Assembly (NCBI GenBank): GCA_025517465.1
Contig: JAOPKE010000004.1
Coordinates: 386,165-450,164, forward strand
Reading direction: 5' to 3'
Length of the DNA stretch: 64,000 nucleotides
From: Halobacteria archaeon HArc-gm2
Lineage (GTDB): Archaea > Halobacteriota > Halobacteria > Halobacteriales > Haloarculaceae
Shown here: positions 1-8,429 of the stretch, one piece after another
Numbering within the stretch: position 1 is the first letter of the stretch
Layout of the letters: each line of letters starts with the position of its first letter
The notes under the pieces: model-generated
Databases searched by the model: none
What the model saw: the letters and a program-made list of their open reading frames with translations, nothing else
Told to the model about the DNA's origin: nothing
Translations under genes and position numbers: made by a program

Positions 1-428
1 ACGATGGGCGCGGTCCGGTTGCCATCCAGTGAGAGCACGAGCCGGTGTCTCTCCGCTCCTTCGAGCGTCAGCGGCGTACCGTCACCCGTCCGTAGTGGAA
101 CCTCCGGAAGGTGACGCACTCGCTGTCTGCCGCCCGTTGCCGTCCAGGTGAGCCGTCCACCGCCAGCGGTCCGGGACTGGCCGATCGTGACAGCGTCGAC
201 GCCCGCGTCGCTCCAGCTTCGTGCAGGCAACCGAATTTCGACGACGCGTCGGGCCCCGTCCTCGGTGGGATCGTCGGTGGCCAGCAGGTCCGTCGCCGCC
301 CGTTCGAGCGCGCGTAGCTCCGTCCCGACCGTCGTTTCGGTGTGTTCCAGACGCGCCTCGTCGATGGCCGGGAGACTCGCGCCCAGCAGGGCGGTCGTGA
401 GCACGACGGCAAGTACCACCCGTATCAT
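1..428 (-). CDS. DUF7311-like haloarchaeal protein, C-terminus cut by window edge
   Basis: The reading frame is open from the ATG at 426-428 to the left edge, so only about 142 N-terminal residues are present. It starts with a short hydrophobic segment (MIRVVLAVVLTTALLGASL), consistent with a signal peptide or single anchor, followed by a polar region with no cysteines. Its ATG overlaps the stop codon of the upstream gene (ATGA), so the two are translationally coupled. From memory, a DUF7310 coiled-coil protein and a DUF7311 protein are neighbours in haloarchaea, often near type IV pilus or secretion genes; the family name is recall, not a search. The function is unknown. Confidence 0.6.
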   Translation of the reverse strand, partial: MIRVVLAVVLTTALLGASLPAIDEARLEHTETTVGTELRALERAATDLLATDDPTEDGARRVVEIRLPARSWSDAGVDAVTIGQSRTAGGGRLTWTATGGRQRVRHLPEVPLRTGDGTPLTLEGAERHRLVLSLDGNRTAPI

Positions 429-952
429 CCGAACGTTCGCCGGATTCGCGCTACCAGGCCGTCGCCACCGGCGTTGCCATCGTCGCGGTCGCTGCCGTCT
501 TTCCCGGCGTCGCTGTCGCCACCGGTATCGCCGTTTGCCTCCGTCCTGTCGTCCGCCCACTGTCGGTCGGGTGAACTGTCCCGGGGCTGTCGGGTGTCTC
601 GACCGAGAACTGACGAACGAGGGGGATCGGTTGCGTCGACGGAACCAGCGTCTGATCGTCCTGCGTCGTCGATCCGCGCTTCGAGGCGCTCGACGGCAGC
701 CAGCGCAGCGTCGGCGCGCTGTTCGACGTCTTCGTTGACCGAGCGAACGTTGCCGACGTAGCCGCGAAGCGCCTGCGTCGACGCCTCGAGTTCGGCGATT
801 CGGTCCTCCGCTTCGTCGAGTCGGGCCGCCAGTTCGTCGATCCGGTTCGCCTGGTCGCCTGCGGCTCGGAGGGAATCGACGTCGTGGTCGCCGTCGGTCA
901 GTGATCGCTCGACCGCGCGCAATCGGCGCTGCAGCGCTTCGTCGTCGGACAT
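425..952 (-). CDS. DUF7310-like coiled-coil protein
   Basis: This frame encodes 175 residues from the ATG at 950-952. I chose this start because the frame further upstream would run into the cetZ promoter and shows no haloarchaeal protein character. Residues ~5-95 are heptad-like and rich in Arg, Glu and Leu, predicting a long coiled coil. Residues ~100-160 are low-complexity Asp/Gly/Ser. The protein ends in a short basic tail (LVARIRRTFG). No enzymatic motif is visible. It is cotranscribed with the downstream DUF7311-like gene through a 4-bp overlap and is divergent from cetZ. The role is unknown; a structural partner of the membrane-anchored neighbour is plausible. Confidence 0.6.
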   Translation of the reverse strand: MSDDEALQRRLRAVERSLTDGDHDVDSLRAAGDQANRIDELAARLDEAEDRIAELEASTQALRGYVGNVRSVNEDVEQRADAALAAVERLEARIDDAGRSDAGSVDATDPPRSSVLGRDTRQPRDSSPDRQWADDRTEANGDTGGDSDAGKDGSDRDDGNAGGDGLVARIRRTFG

Positions 953-1031
953 GGGCCGTCTGGTCCCGTCCCGGTACTTGAACCCCGGGAGCGGGGCAAC
1001 GTTGATTAGTCGCCCTGTAGAGCCATGTGGT

Positions 1032-2108
1032 ATGAAAGTCGTCCTGATAGGGGTTGGACAGGCCGGGGGGAAAGTCACCCAGGCCCTCGCGGAGTTCGAT
1101 TACGACATGGGTTTCGAGGCGGTGAAAGGCGCGCTCGCTGTCAACACGGCCGAAGCGGACCTCCGTGAACTCGACATCGACACGTCCCTCATCGGCCAGG
1201 ACCGGGTCAAGGGTCACGGCGTCGGCGGCGACAACGAACTTGGCGCCGAGATCATGCAGGAGAACGCCACCGAAGTGATGGGCGACCTCGACGGTCGCAT
1301 CACCTCCCAGGCCGAGGCCGTCGTCGTCGTCGCTGGCCTCGGCGGCGGCACCGGCTCCGGCGGCGCACCGATGCTCACCCGCGAACTCCAGCGCATCTAC
1401 GACGTCCCCGTCTACGTGCTCGGCGTCCTCCCCGGGCGCGACGAGGGCGGTATCTACCAGGCCAACGCCGGCCGGTCGCTGAAGACCTGCGTCCGCGAGG
1501 CCGACTCGCTGATCCTCATCGACAACGACGCCTGGAAGGCCGCCGACGACAGTCTCGAAGCCGGCTTCGACCGCATCAACGACGCCATCGCCCAGCGCGT
1601 CGGCCTGCTGTTCGCTGCCGGCGAGGCCGTCGAGGGCGTCGGCGAGAGCGTCGTCGACTCCTCCGAGATCATCAACACCCTCAAGAACGGCGGCATCGCC
1701 TCCATCGGCTACGCCGCCGCCCCCGCCAGCGAGGATGCGGGCGAGAACATCTCCGTCATCACCAGCGTCACCCGCAACGCGCTGATGACGAGCATGAGCC
1801 TCCCCGACGCGACGGAGGCCGACGCCGGCCTCCTCGTCGTCGCCGGCCACCCCGAGCGCATCTCGCGGAAGGGCGTCGAACGCGCGCGAAAGTGGATGGA
1901 GGACGAGACCGGTAGCCTCGAAGTGCGGGGCGGCGACTTCCCCATCGACAGCGAGAAGATCGCTTCGCTCGTCCTGCTCGGCGGCGTCGAACGCTCGGCC
2001 CGCATCCAGGAGTTCATGGACCGCGCACGTGAGGCCAGCGAGGGCATGGCCGAAGACCGGGACCCGATGGAAGGTATGACTAACGACGACCTGAACGACC
2101 TGATGTAA
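1032..2108 (+). CDS. cetZ: CetZ tubulin/FtsZ-family GTPase
   Basis: This 358-residue protein belongs to the archaeal CetZ family of the tubulin/FtsZ superfamily; CetZ proteins polymerise with GTP and control haloarchaeal cell shape and motility. The nucleotide-binding features are visible: an N-terminal GVGQAGGK loop (residues ~7-14), VKGHGVGGDNELGAE (~60-75), and the tubulin signature GLGGGTGSGGAP (~103-114). The VVDSSEIINTL segment and the conserved RKWMEDETGSLEVRGGD stretch near the C-terminus also fit CetZ rather than FtsZ. The ATG at 1032 was chosen because the upstream extension lacks family similarity. Haloarchaea carry several CetZ paralogues; I cannot say which one this is. Confidence 0.92.
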   Translation: MKVVLIGVGQAGGKVTQALAEFDYDMGFEAVKGALAVNTAEADLRELDIDTSLIGQDRVKGHGVGGDNELGAEIMQENATEVMGDLDGRITSQAEAVVVVAGLGGGTGSGGAPMLTRELQRIYDVPVYVLGVLPGRDEGGIYQANAGRSLKTCVREADSLILIDNDAWKAADDSLEAGFDRINDAIAQRVGLLFAAGEAVEGVGESVVDSSEIINTLKNGGIASIGYAAAPASEDAGENISVITSVTRNALMTSMSLPDATEADAGLLVVAGHPERISRKGVERARKWMEDETGSLEVRGGDFPIDSEKIASLVLLGGVERSARIQEFMDRAREASEGMAEDRDPMEGMTNDDLNDLM

Positions 2109-2109
2109 C

Positions 2110-2262
2110 ACAACGACCTTTTTTCGTGGGGGGAATCGCGCTTCCCTCCGGCGAGCGCTCAACCCCCCACAAAGAACGTCGGCGAAAAAAGGCCGCAAGT
2201 CGCGCCTTCGGCGCGCTTGCGGAGGAAACCGCGGCGCTCCGCGCCGCGGTATGCTGGAAACC
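2110..2262. repeat. Structured intergenic element, family 2, copy 1
   Basis: The element lies just after cetZ. It contains a CGAC/GTCG closing pair (2114-2117 with 2178-2181), a GTGGGGGG/CCCCCCAC hairpin (2126-2133 with 2163-2170), a CCGCAAG/CTTGCGG hairpin (2192-2198 with 2216-2222), and a 10-bp ACCGCGGCGC/GCGCCGCGGT hairpin (2228-2250) followed by ATGCTGG. The same order of blocks occurs at 17041-17182 and 63554-63695. A T-run and an A-run flank the first arm. It may act in transcript ends, but no function is shown. Confidence 0.6.
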
Positions 2263-2325
2263 TGCCGCGATACCGGTCCGCCACGCGGGCCAGACGTTTT
2301 CGGACTCGGACTCCTCTGGACAGGT

Positions 2326-2520
2326 ATGTCGGAACAAGACTTCGACCCCAGCGAGTTCATCGACGGCGCGGACAACGAACTGAAGACGTCGCTGCCCGGT
2401 GTCACGGTGACGACGCGGCTCGCGGACGCCGACACCGACGAACTGGAGGCGGTCCACCGGCGACAGCTTGAGTTCGCGCTCGAACACGCCGAAGACGCGA
2501 AGAACGCCTCGCGGATGTAA
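2326..2520 (+). CDS. small hypothetical haloarchaeal protein
   Basis: This frame encodes 64 residues from the ATG at 2326. The protein is acidic, without membrane segments or cysteines (begins MSEQDFDPSEFIDGAD, ends with a helix-prone QLEFALEHAEDAKN region). Strong use of G/C third positions supports coding. The frame can be extended upstream to 2251, but that part overlaps the end of a palindromic repeat and looks non-coding. I do not recognise a family. It stands alone between cetZ and the convergent HTH-10 gene. Confidence 0.6.
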   Translation: MSEQDFDPSEFIDGADNELKTSLPGVTVTTRLADADTDELEAVHRRQLEFALEHAEDAKNASRM

Positions 2521-2574
2521 GATGTGGGGCCGGTGGAGGCCCGTCGCTGACGTCTCCCGATTCGGGTCGGTCGG

Positions 2575-3219
2575 TCAGCGACTCTCTGTAAACTCGCGAA
2601 TCACGCTCGATTCCGCCTTCCTGAGTAGTTCACCTGCAGTGCTCGTCGCGCAGTCGAGTCGCTCGGCGACGTCTTCGACCCCGCTGGACCGCGGCACGTC
2701 GTAGTAGCCGACGTCGACTGCGGCGTCCAGCGCCGCTTTCTGGCGTTCGGTGAGCGTCGCCGACGAGCCCCACCGGTCGAACTCCCCCACCCGTTCGACG
2801 GTCACGTCGGCGAAATCGGCGAGTTCGCCGTGGAACGCGGCGAGAGCCTCCGACTGGCCGACGGCCTCGAACGCGACGTGACCGTCGTCGAAGAACGTTA
2901 TCGGCGGCACGTAGACGACGGGCGATTCGGCGACCAGTTCCAGCAGTTCTTCCGGAAACTCGTACTCGGTCTGGTGGACGAACGCGTACGTTCCACCGTC
3001 ACCGGGGACGAGTTCGGTGCCGGTCGTCGAGTCGACGGCCTCTAACACGTTCGCGACGGCGTCCGGCGCGCCGTCGAACCACGTGAGCGTGGAGACGGTC
3101 GACAGCGGTCCCCAGACAAGGAGGTCGGCGCGTGACACGTCGTCCGTCGCCGCGAGCCGACGATGGAACGGATGTAACAGGTCGTCTGGGTACCGCGCCC
3201 GGAACGCGACGCGCTCCAT
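2575..3219 (-). CDS. HTH-10 (Bat-like) DNA-binding regulator
   Basis: This 214-residue protein has the layout of the haloarchaeal bacterioopsin-activator-like family. The N-terminal ~140 residues form a sensor-like domain without a recognisable cofactor motif. The C-terminal ~55 residues form the HTH-10 domain, with LTERQKAALDAAVDVGYYDVP and then EDVAERLDCATSTAGELLRKAE (the latter is two turns around the recognition helix). Proteins of this family regulate transcription in Halobacteria; the target and signal are unknown here. It is divergent from the hydrolase at 3306, about 87 bp away, which makes that gene a candidate target (inference). Confidence 0.85.
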   Translation of the reverse strand: MERVAFRARYPDDLLHPFHRRLAATDDVSRADLLVWGPLSTVSTLTWFDGAPDAVANVLEAVDSTTGTELVPGDGGTYAFVHQTEYEFPEELLELVAESPVVYVPPITFFDDGHVAFEAVGQSEALAAFHGELADFADVTVERVGEFDRWGSSATLTERQKAALDAAVDVGYYDVPRSSGVEDVAERLDCATSTAGELLRKAESSVIREFTESR

Positions 3220-3305
3220 GCCATCGCCTTTTCCGAGGATCTGTTAAAAAGAACCGCATTCATCCGGGAGAACTGTCAGGCGGTTCGGCCTGCGACTATC
3301 GATCG

Positions 3306-4193
3306 ATGACCGAGACGGCGGCCACGGACGGTCAGCGTCGGGACGTGGAAGTCGGAGACGAGCGCAGTACCGTCAGGACCGACGACGGACGGAGTATCGC
3401 TTACGCCGAGTACGGGACGGCAAGCGGTGCGCCCGTCGTCTTCTTCCACGGCACTCCCGGATCCCGCGTCCTCGGCGAGCTATTACACGATGCCGCACGC
3501 GAGAGCGACGTCCGCGTGCTGGCCATCGACCGACCGGGCTACGGCCGCTCGGACGAGTGGTCGGACCGGACGCTGGCCGACACCGAACGATTCGTGATGC
3601 CGGTGCTCGACGATGCCGGCGTCGCCTCCGCGAGGGTCGTCGGTTTCTCCGGCGGTGGCCCACACGCGCTCGCACTCGCGGCGACCTCTCCCGAGCGAAT
3701 CGAGACCGTCGATCTCGTCTCGACGTCGGCGCCGCCGTCGCTGGTCGAGGCCGTTCCTCGTCCGGTTCGCGTCCTCGAAGCCGTCTCACGCAGGGCACCG
3801 CGACTCCTTCGAGGACTCGTCCGCGCACAGGCCTGGCTCGCGACCAGGACTACGCCCTCGCTAGTGGTCTCTCAGTATACTTCGGACGGCGGCGCGGCCG
3901 ACGTCCCCGATGGGACCGCCGAGGTAGTCCGGCGCGACTTCGTCGCAGCGGTCGCCGGCCGGGGCGAGGGGCTGGTCACCGAGAGCGAATTGCTGAACAG
4001 CGAGTGGGACTGCTCCCCGCGCGACGTCGAGGCGCCAGTCCGGCTCTGGCACGGTGACGCCGACGCGAACGTCCCCCTCGACAGTGCGCATCGGCTGGCA
4101 GACGCGCTCCCGAACGCGGAACTGACGGTGCTGGAAGATGTCGACCACCTGAATGCGCTACTGCGATGCAGAACTGACGTGCTCAACGACTAG
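3306..4193 (+). CDS. alpha/beta-fold hydrolase
   Basis: This 295-residue protein has the alpha/beta-hydrolase plan. An oxyanion-loop HGTPGSR lies at residues ~43-49, the nucleophile elbow GFSGGG at ~115-120, a probable acid in WHGDADANVP, and a late histidine in DVDHLNAL. The catalytic triad therefore looks complete. The substrate is unknown; it could be an esterase, lipase-like enzyme or epoxide hydrolase relative. The start at 3306 was chosen over an upstream ORF extension that overlaps the divergent regulator. The C-terminus is slightly short for the family, ending soon after the histidine. Confidence 0.85.
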   Translation: MTETAATDGQRRDVEVGDERSTVRTDDGRSIAYAEYGTASGAPVVFFHGTPGSRVLGELLHDAARESDVRVLAIDRPGYGRSDEWSDRTLADTERFVMPVLDDAGVASARVVGFSGGGPHALALAATSPERIETVDLVSTSAPPSLVEAVPRPVRVLEAVSRRAPRLLRGLVRAQAWLATRTTPSLVVSQYTSDGGAADVPDGTAEVVRRDFVAAVAGRGEGLVTESELLNSEWDCSPRDVEAPVRLWHGDADANVPLDSAHRLADALPNAELTVLEDVDHLNALLRCRTDVLND

Positions 4194-4220
4194 TGAGAAT
4201 CTGTGGCGCGCAAACCGCCC

Positions 4221-5564
4221 TCAGACCAGACTGCTCCCGTCGAACTCGCCGCGTTCGTAGTCGACGTCCATCAGGTCGAGCATCGTCGGCGCGATGTCGA
4301 ACAGGTCGACGTCGGAGATGCGGACGTCTGGGTCGTCGACGAACAGGGAGGCGTTGTCGAAGCTGTGCATGCCGTTTCGGGGACCGAGGCCGAACACCTC
4401 GTCGCTACCCTTGAACCCGGCTTTCAGGTCGTAGCCGTGGTTCGGGATGACGACGAGGTCCGGAGCGATGTCGTCGTGGTCGCCGCGGAAGGCGTCCTCC
4501 TTGGTGACGACGCGGTCGGCGACCTTCTCGCCGTCCGGGCCTTCGAGGGCCTCGAGTTCGGCCTGCAGTTCGTCGCGGACGGCTTCGTACTCGTCCTGTG
4601 GAACCGATCCGCGCGGTTCGCGGTCTTCGAGGTTGATGTAGAAGCGCCCGGGGATGAGCGAGTACGCGCGGGTGTCGTCGGCGATGTCGCCGAGGCTGTC
4701 GTGGTCGTCGTCCTCGTAGGAGAGCCACCCCTCCTGCTGGAGCCACTCGTTGAAGTGGACCTCGTGGTCGAGGCTGGTGAAGCCGTGGTCGGAGGCGACC
4801 ATCATCGTCGTGTCGTCGTCGAGCATCTCCCGCAGCTGGCCGAGGTAGTCGTCGACCTTGCGGTAGAACTCGAAGAACTCCTCCTCGTACTCGCCGTCCT
4901 CCTCGTAGTGTTTGAACAGGAAGTGGTTGACCCGGTCGGTGGTCATGAAGACGCCGAAAAAGAGGTCCCAGTCGTCCTCCTGGACGTAGTGTTTGAACGC
5001 CTCGAAGCGCTTGTCGAGGGTCTCGTGGGCGTCCTCGATGAAGTCCGTCTTGTCGTCGTCGTGGCCGAGTTTGGCGTTGACGTCGATGCGGTAGTCGATG
5101 TCGTCGAGGTAGTCGCCCAGTTCGTCGGGGAAGGAGGCGTCGCCGACGCCGGGCGAGAGGAAGCCAGACACCATGCGCTGGACGTTGCGCTGGGGCGGGA
5201 AAGTGACGGGAACGTTCAGCACGGTGGCGTCGCGTCCGTCGTCGGCGACCCGGTCCCAGACGCGCGTGGCCTGGACGTCCCGACCCATCGGGACGTAGGT
5301 GTCGTAGGACCCGACCTCCCGGTCCTGGAAGCCGTAGACGCCGGTTTCGCCGGGGTTGACCCCGGTCGTGAGCGACGGCCAGCAGGCGCTGGATTCCGGG
5401 GGAACGATACTGTCGATCGGCCCCGCGCTGCCTTCCTCGGCCAATGCAGTGAGATTCTCGAACTGGTTGGGGTGGTCCGAGACGAGGCTATACGGGACGC
5501 CGTCGATGCCGAAGAAGGCAACACGGGGTCCCTCGTCGCCGCGGAGACGGTCGAACAGGCCCAT
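4221..5564 (-). CDS. alkaline phosphatase/type I phosphodiesterase superfamily protein
   Basis: This 447-residue protein belongs to the type I phosphodiesterase/nucleotide pyrophosphatase group. The two-metal site can be traced: FGIDGVP near the N-terminus, a CWPSLTTGVNPGETGVYGF nucleophile region (Ser/Thr ~60), TDRVNHFLF with Asp and His, VASDHGFTS with Asp-His, and a late GMHSFDN histidine. No signal peptide is visible, so it is probably cytoplasmic. The substrate, perhaps a nucleotide or phosphonate-type ester, cannot be read from sequence. The ATG at 5562-5564 is followed by a typical MGLFDRLRGDE start; an upstream extension to 5681 is basic and looks spurious. Confidence 0.88.
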   Translation of the reverse strand: MGLFDRLRGDEGPRVAFFGIDGVPYSLVSDHPNQFENLTALAEEGSAGPIDSIVPPESSACWPSLTTGVNPGETGVYGFQDREVGSYDTYVPMGRDVQATRVWDRVADDGRDATVLNVPVTFPPQRNVQRMVSGFLSPGVGDASFPDELGDYLDDIDYRIDVNAKLGHDDDKTDFIEDAHETLDKRFEAFKHYVQEDDWDLFFGVFMTTDRVNHFLFKHYEEDGEYEEEFFEFYRKVDDYLGQLREMLDDDTTMMVASDHGFTSLDHEVHFNEWLQQEGWLSYEDDDHDSLGDIADDTRAYSLIPGRFYINLEDREPRGSVPQDEYEAVRDELQAELEALEGPDGEKVADRVVTKEDAFRGDHDDIAPDLVVIPNHGYDLKAGFKGSDEVFGLGPRNGMHSFDNASLFVDDPDVRISDVDLFDIAPTMLDLMDVDYERGEFDGSSLV

Positions 5565-5643
5565 ACGCGTCCTTTCAGCGGACGGGAACAAGAAACTTCT
5601 TTTCGCGGCTCGAATTCGCGCACGTCGCCGGTATCGGCAATAC

Positions 5644-5793
5644 CTACTCCTGGTGAGACGTCTGGCCGGCCACCGACTCACCGGTCACCGACTCACCGTC
5701 TTCGGTGTCCTCGTCGGCGTCGTCCGCGGCGTCGTAGTTCTCCGGCACGACTGTCGGGTGGTCCACGGCGACCGCCGGTTGCTTCGTTGCCAT
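5644..5793 (-). CDS. possible small acidic protein
   Basis: A 49-residue frame starts at the ATG at 5791-5793 (MATKQPAVAVDHPTV) and ends in an Asp/Glu/Thr-rich tail. An AT-rich ATAAATTATG box at about 5841-5850 lies ~50 bp upstream and could be its promoter. No family is recognised. A longer version starting at 5841 would overlap that box. It is the only coding candidate in the 400-bp stretch between the phosphodiesterase and pyrophosphatase genes; the rest of that stretch shows nothing clear. Confidence 0.4.
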   Translation of the reverse strand: MATKQPAVAVDHPTVVPENYDAADDADEDTEDGESVTGESVAGQTSHQE

Positions 5794-5968
5794 CACGTCT
5801 CCGACTAGCCGCTCTCGCCACAAGTAATTACCCATGCTCATAATTTATCGGTAGCGCTGTCCGGTATTACCGTCGGGTATCGGTCCCGTCGCCGTCGGTG
5901 CCACTGGCGAGCATCACTGCTGACGACGCGAATAAGAGAGAAGTCGTTCGGCGAGCCGGACCGGAAAC

Positions 5969-6502
5969 TTACGCGAAGTTTTGTTCGTAGAGGTCCATCG
6001 CGTGTTCGATGGCCTCTTTCGCGGCAGCCTTGTCCTCCCAGCCCTGGGTCTCGACTTCCTTGCCCTCCTCGAGGTTCTTGTAGGTCGCGAAGAACTCGTC
6101 TATCTCGTCGAGTTGCTGCTGGGGGATGTCGTCCAGATCCTGGAGGTGGTCGTAGCGGGGGTCCTCCTCGGGGACGGCGATGACCTTGTCGTCCTGCTCG
6201 CCGTCGTCGTCCATCTTCATGAGCGCGATGGGGCGGGCCTCGATGACGCAGCCGGGGAACGTCTGGTCCTCGACGAGGACGAGCACGTCGAAGGGGTCCT
6301 CGTCGTCGTAGTACGACTGCGGGATGAAGCCGTAGTCCGAGGGGTAGTGGACGTTCGAGTGGAGCACGCGGTCGAGGACGACGCCGGGGACGTCCTTGTC
6401 GTACTCGTACTTGTTACGCTCTCCCTTCAGGCACTCGACGACGGCGTAGATCGATTCGGGCGGGTTCGGGCCGGTTTCGAGGTCTTGCCACAGGTTCGTC
6501 AT
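5969..6502 (-). CDS. ppa: inorganic pyrophosphatase
   Basis: This 177-residue protein is a family I soluble inorganic pyrophosphatase, which hydrolyses PPi to drive biosynthesis. Family signatures are present: KYEYDKDVPG near residue 30, NVHYPSDYGFIPQS (~50-63), the DEDPFDVLVL metal-binding signature (~67-76), and KVIAVPEEDPRY (~105-116). The length fits archaeal enzymes. The ATG at 6502 was chosen; a GTG one codon upstream is possible. It is monocistronic. Confidence 0.96.
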   Translation of the reverse strand: MTNLWQDLETGPNPPESIYAVVECLKGERNKYEYDKDVPGVVLDRVLHSNVHYPSDYGFIPQSYYDDEDPFDVLVLVEDQTFPGCVIEARPIALMKMDDDGEQDDKVIAVPEEDPRYDHLQDLDDIPQQQLDEIDEFFATYKNLEEGKEVETQGWEDKAAAKEAIEHAMDLYEQNFA

Positions 6503-6713
6503 CACGACTCAGTCCGTGAGGCGGCCAAAAAGTACTTTCGTAATCCATTCTCATCACCACGTGAGGCGCGGGGTAATCGGTTCGTACCGCCAGCTATTGG
6601 TTTCCTAATCAATTACAACACCTGTAATTCTGAATTGAACTTAGATTGGAGGATAGAGGCCACAGGTCTGCCGTCAAGTGGATTTTCGGGACAGCTCACT
6701 GGAGTTAACAAGC

Positions 6714-6721
6714 GTTAAATA
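6714..6721 (+). promoter_or_regulatory. TATA box of the PadR gene
   Basis: GTTAAATA lies 23-30 bp upstream of the ATG at 6744, the spacing expected for a leaderless haloarchaeal transcript. The 130 bp before it are unusually AT-rich for this window (TTGGTTTCCTAATCAATTAC around 6598-6617). Confidence 0.6.
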
Positions 6722-6743
6722 GTTTGCTGACATTTCGCTAACC

Positions 6744-7106
6744 ATGTCAGAGGCACAAGCCATCGACGGCACTCCGGGAATCGCGCGAGAACTCACGGCC
6801 TTCCAGCAGAACATTCTGGTCATCCTCTCCGAGGAGCCACGGTACGGTCTGGCTATCAAGCGAGAACTCGAGACCTACTACGACAGCGAAGTGAACCACG
6901 GGCGCCTCTACCCGAACCTCGACGACCTCGTCGAACTCGACCTCGTCGAGAAGAGCGAACTCGACAAGCGGACGAATCAGTACGCGCTCACCGAAGAGGG
7001 CGAGGAAGCGGTCCTCGACCAGCTCGCGTGGGTGTTCGGCAAGTTCGCCGCCGACGACGAGCGCGCGGACGCGCTCCACGACCTCGTCGACGCCGAGCAG
7101 CAGTAG
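6744..7106 (+). CDS. PadR-family winged-helix transcriptional regulator
   Basis: This 120-residue protein shows the PadR fold: FQQNILVILSEEPRYGLAIKRELE (first helices), then HGRLYPNLDDLVELDLVEKSE (recognition helix and wing), then NQYALTEEGEEAV. Such proteins are dimeric repressors that often control nearby genes. The neighbours do not reveal a target, since both flanking genes face away or converge. A short AT-rich leader with a clear TATA box precedes it. It could be autoregulated (inference). Confidence 0.88.
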   Translation: MSEAQAIDGTPGIARELTAFQQNILVILSEEPRYGLAIKRELETYYDSEVNHGRLYPNLDDLVELDLVEKSELDKRTNQYALTEEGEEAVLDQLAWVFGKFAADDERADALHDLVDAEQQ

Positions 7107-7109
7107 AAC

Positions 7110-7664
7110 CTACTCCAGCGGACAACTGATGTCAGTTTTTTCGAACGCTACCTCCACAGAGGCTTCAACGCGCGCCAGCTGTCGGTCCGTCGGCCAGGCG
7201 TTCCGCGGGAGGTACTCCTCGATAAATTCGCGGAGTTCGGACCGCGTCAACTCCGTGATCGGCTTCGCGTAGTGGTTACTCGCGAAGTCGGCCAGCGCAC
7301 GGGCGTTGGCAGCGTGGACGTCCTCGTGGTCCGCTGCCACGTCCTCGACGAGTTCGTCGTTCGTCTCCGCGACCGCCTCCCAGTCGTCGGGGTCGCCCGC
7401 GCCGGAGAGTCGACGTTCGACGCCGCGGTCCACGTCCTCGATGCGCTCCGTCCGGACGGTCCCGTCGTCCATCCACTCGGAGGGATAGCAGACGAGGACG
7501 TCGGCGTCGTCGTCTTCCCGGATCCGGACCGTGTAGTCGTACTCGCCGATCAGCGCGTCTCGTTCCGTCCGGTAAGCCTTGCTTTCGGCCGGGTCGACGG
7601 CCTGTCGCGCCAGGCGCGTCAGCCGTTCGGCCTCCGCGACGACGTCGTCGGGAAGCTCAGTCAT
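7110..7664 (-). CDS. RnhA-operon protein (DUF7108-like)
   Basis: This 184-residue acidic protein follows rnhA with an 8-bp overlap (7657-7664), so the two are one operon. It is all-helical by composition, with no catalytic motif that I recognise. The C-terminal part (LTRSELREFIEEYLPRNAW) is the best conserved-looking stretch. From memory this is the haloarchaeal 'rnhA operon protein' (DUF7108). Function unknown. Confidence 0.75.
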   Translation of the reverse strand: MTELPDDVVAEAERLTRLARQAVDPAESKAYRTERDALIGEYDYTVRIREDDDADVLVCYPSEWMDDGTVRTERIEDVDRGVERRLSGAGDPDDWEAVAETNDELVEDVAADHEDVHAANARALADFASNHYAKPITELTRSELREFIEEYLPRNAWPTDRQLARVEASVEVAFEKTDISCPLE

Positions 7665-8250
7665 CGTCGAGCGCCTCGTTGGCCAGTTCGTCCGCGCGGT
7701 CGTTGACCTCGCGCGGGACGTGCTCGATTGACCAGTCGTCGAACGAGCGGAGTAGTTCGTGGGCGGTGACGCGGCGCTCTCGCAGTTCGGGGTCGTCGAC
7801 GTTCCACTCCCCGCGGACCTGTTTGACGACGAGGTCAGAGTCGCCGCGCAAGACGATCTCGTCGAAGCCGTGTCCCTGTGCGACTTCCAGAACGGTGATC
7901 AGCGCCTCGAACTCGGCGCGGTTGTTCGTCATCCGGCCGACGGTCTCGCCGCCCTCGGCGACGATGCCGTCGTTCGTGACGAGTACCCATCCGACCGCCG
8001 CCGGCCCGGGGTTGCCGCGCGAGGCGCCGTCGAAGTAGGCCTCGACCCGTCCGCCGCCGTCGCGGAGCACCGCTTCGAGTTGCGCGGTAGACCCGCCCTG
8101 GACGACGACCTTCCCGTCGTACGCGACGGCGGTCGCGCCGGCGTGGGTCGCTCGCCAGCGTTCGTATTCCGTGTTCCCCGGTTCGACGTCGACCCCCGCC
8201 GCTTCGAGCCGTTCGCGCGCGGTCGTCTCGTCGCACTCGATGGTCGGCAT
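7657..8250 (-). CDS. rnhA: ribonuclease HI
   Basis: This 197-residue protein combines a ~65-residue N-terminal extension with a type 1 RNase H domain that cleaves the RNA strand of RNA-DNA hybrids. The catalytic acids are visible: Asp in FDGASRGNPGPA, Glu in NNRAEFEAL, Asp in LRGDSDLVV, and Asp in NDRADELAN. The start at 8248-8250 gives MPTIECDET; the frame continues upstream but runs through the TFB promoter region. It is divergent from tfb and overlaps the downstream DUF7108-like gene. Confidence 0.93.
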   Translation of the reverse strand: MPTIECDETTARERLEAAGVDVEPGNTEYERWRATHAGATAVAYDGKVVVQGGSTAQLEAVLRDGGGRVEAYFDGASRGNPGPAAVGWVLVTNDGIVAEGGETVGRMTNNRAEFEALITVLEVAQGHGFDEIVLRGDSDLVVKQVRGEWNVDDPELRERRVTAHELLRSFDDWSIEHVPREVNDRADELANEALDDD

Positions 8251-8395
8251 CGCCTGAAGATGGCCGACCTGAGAGTAAAGGCGTTCCTCTTCGGCGGGCC
8301 GGCGTCCCCCGGGATCTCGACGCTCGTCACCGCCACCGCCATCCGCCACGGCCCGGCCGACCACGACGGCGACGACGGTATGGCTTCCCAAGGTG

Positions 8396-8403
8396 TTAAA
8401 TAT
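8396..8403 (+). promoter_or_regulatory. TATA box of the TFB gene
   Basis: TTAAATAT lies ~30 bp upstream of the ATG at 8430, matching the haloarchaeal TATA consensus and leaderless spacing. Confidence 0.65.
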
Positions 8404-8429
8404 CCTACTGCTCTTAACATGTAACTGCG

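Noticed and set aside
4203-5843. 546-residue plus-strand frame
   Set aside because: It is antisense to the phosphodiesterase and consists of Val/Glu/Asp-rich sequence typical of shadows.
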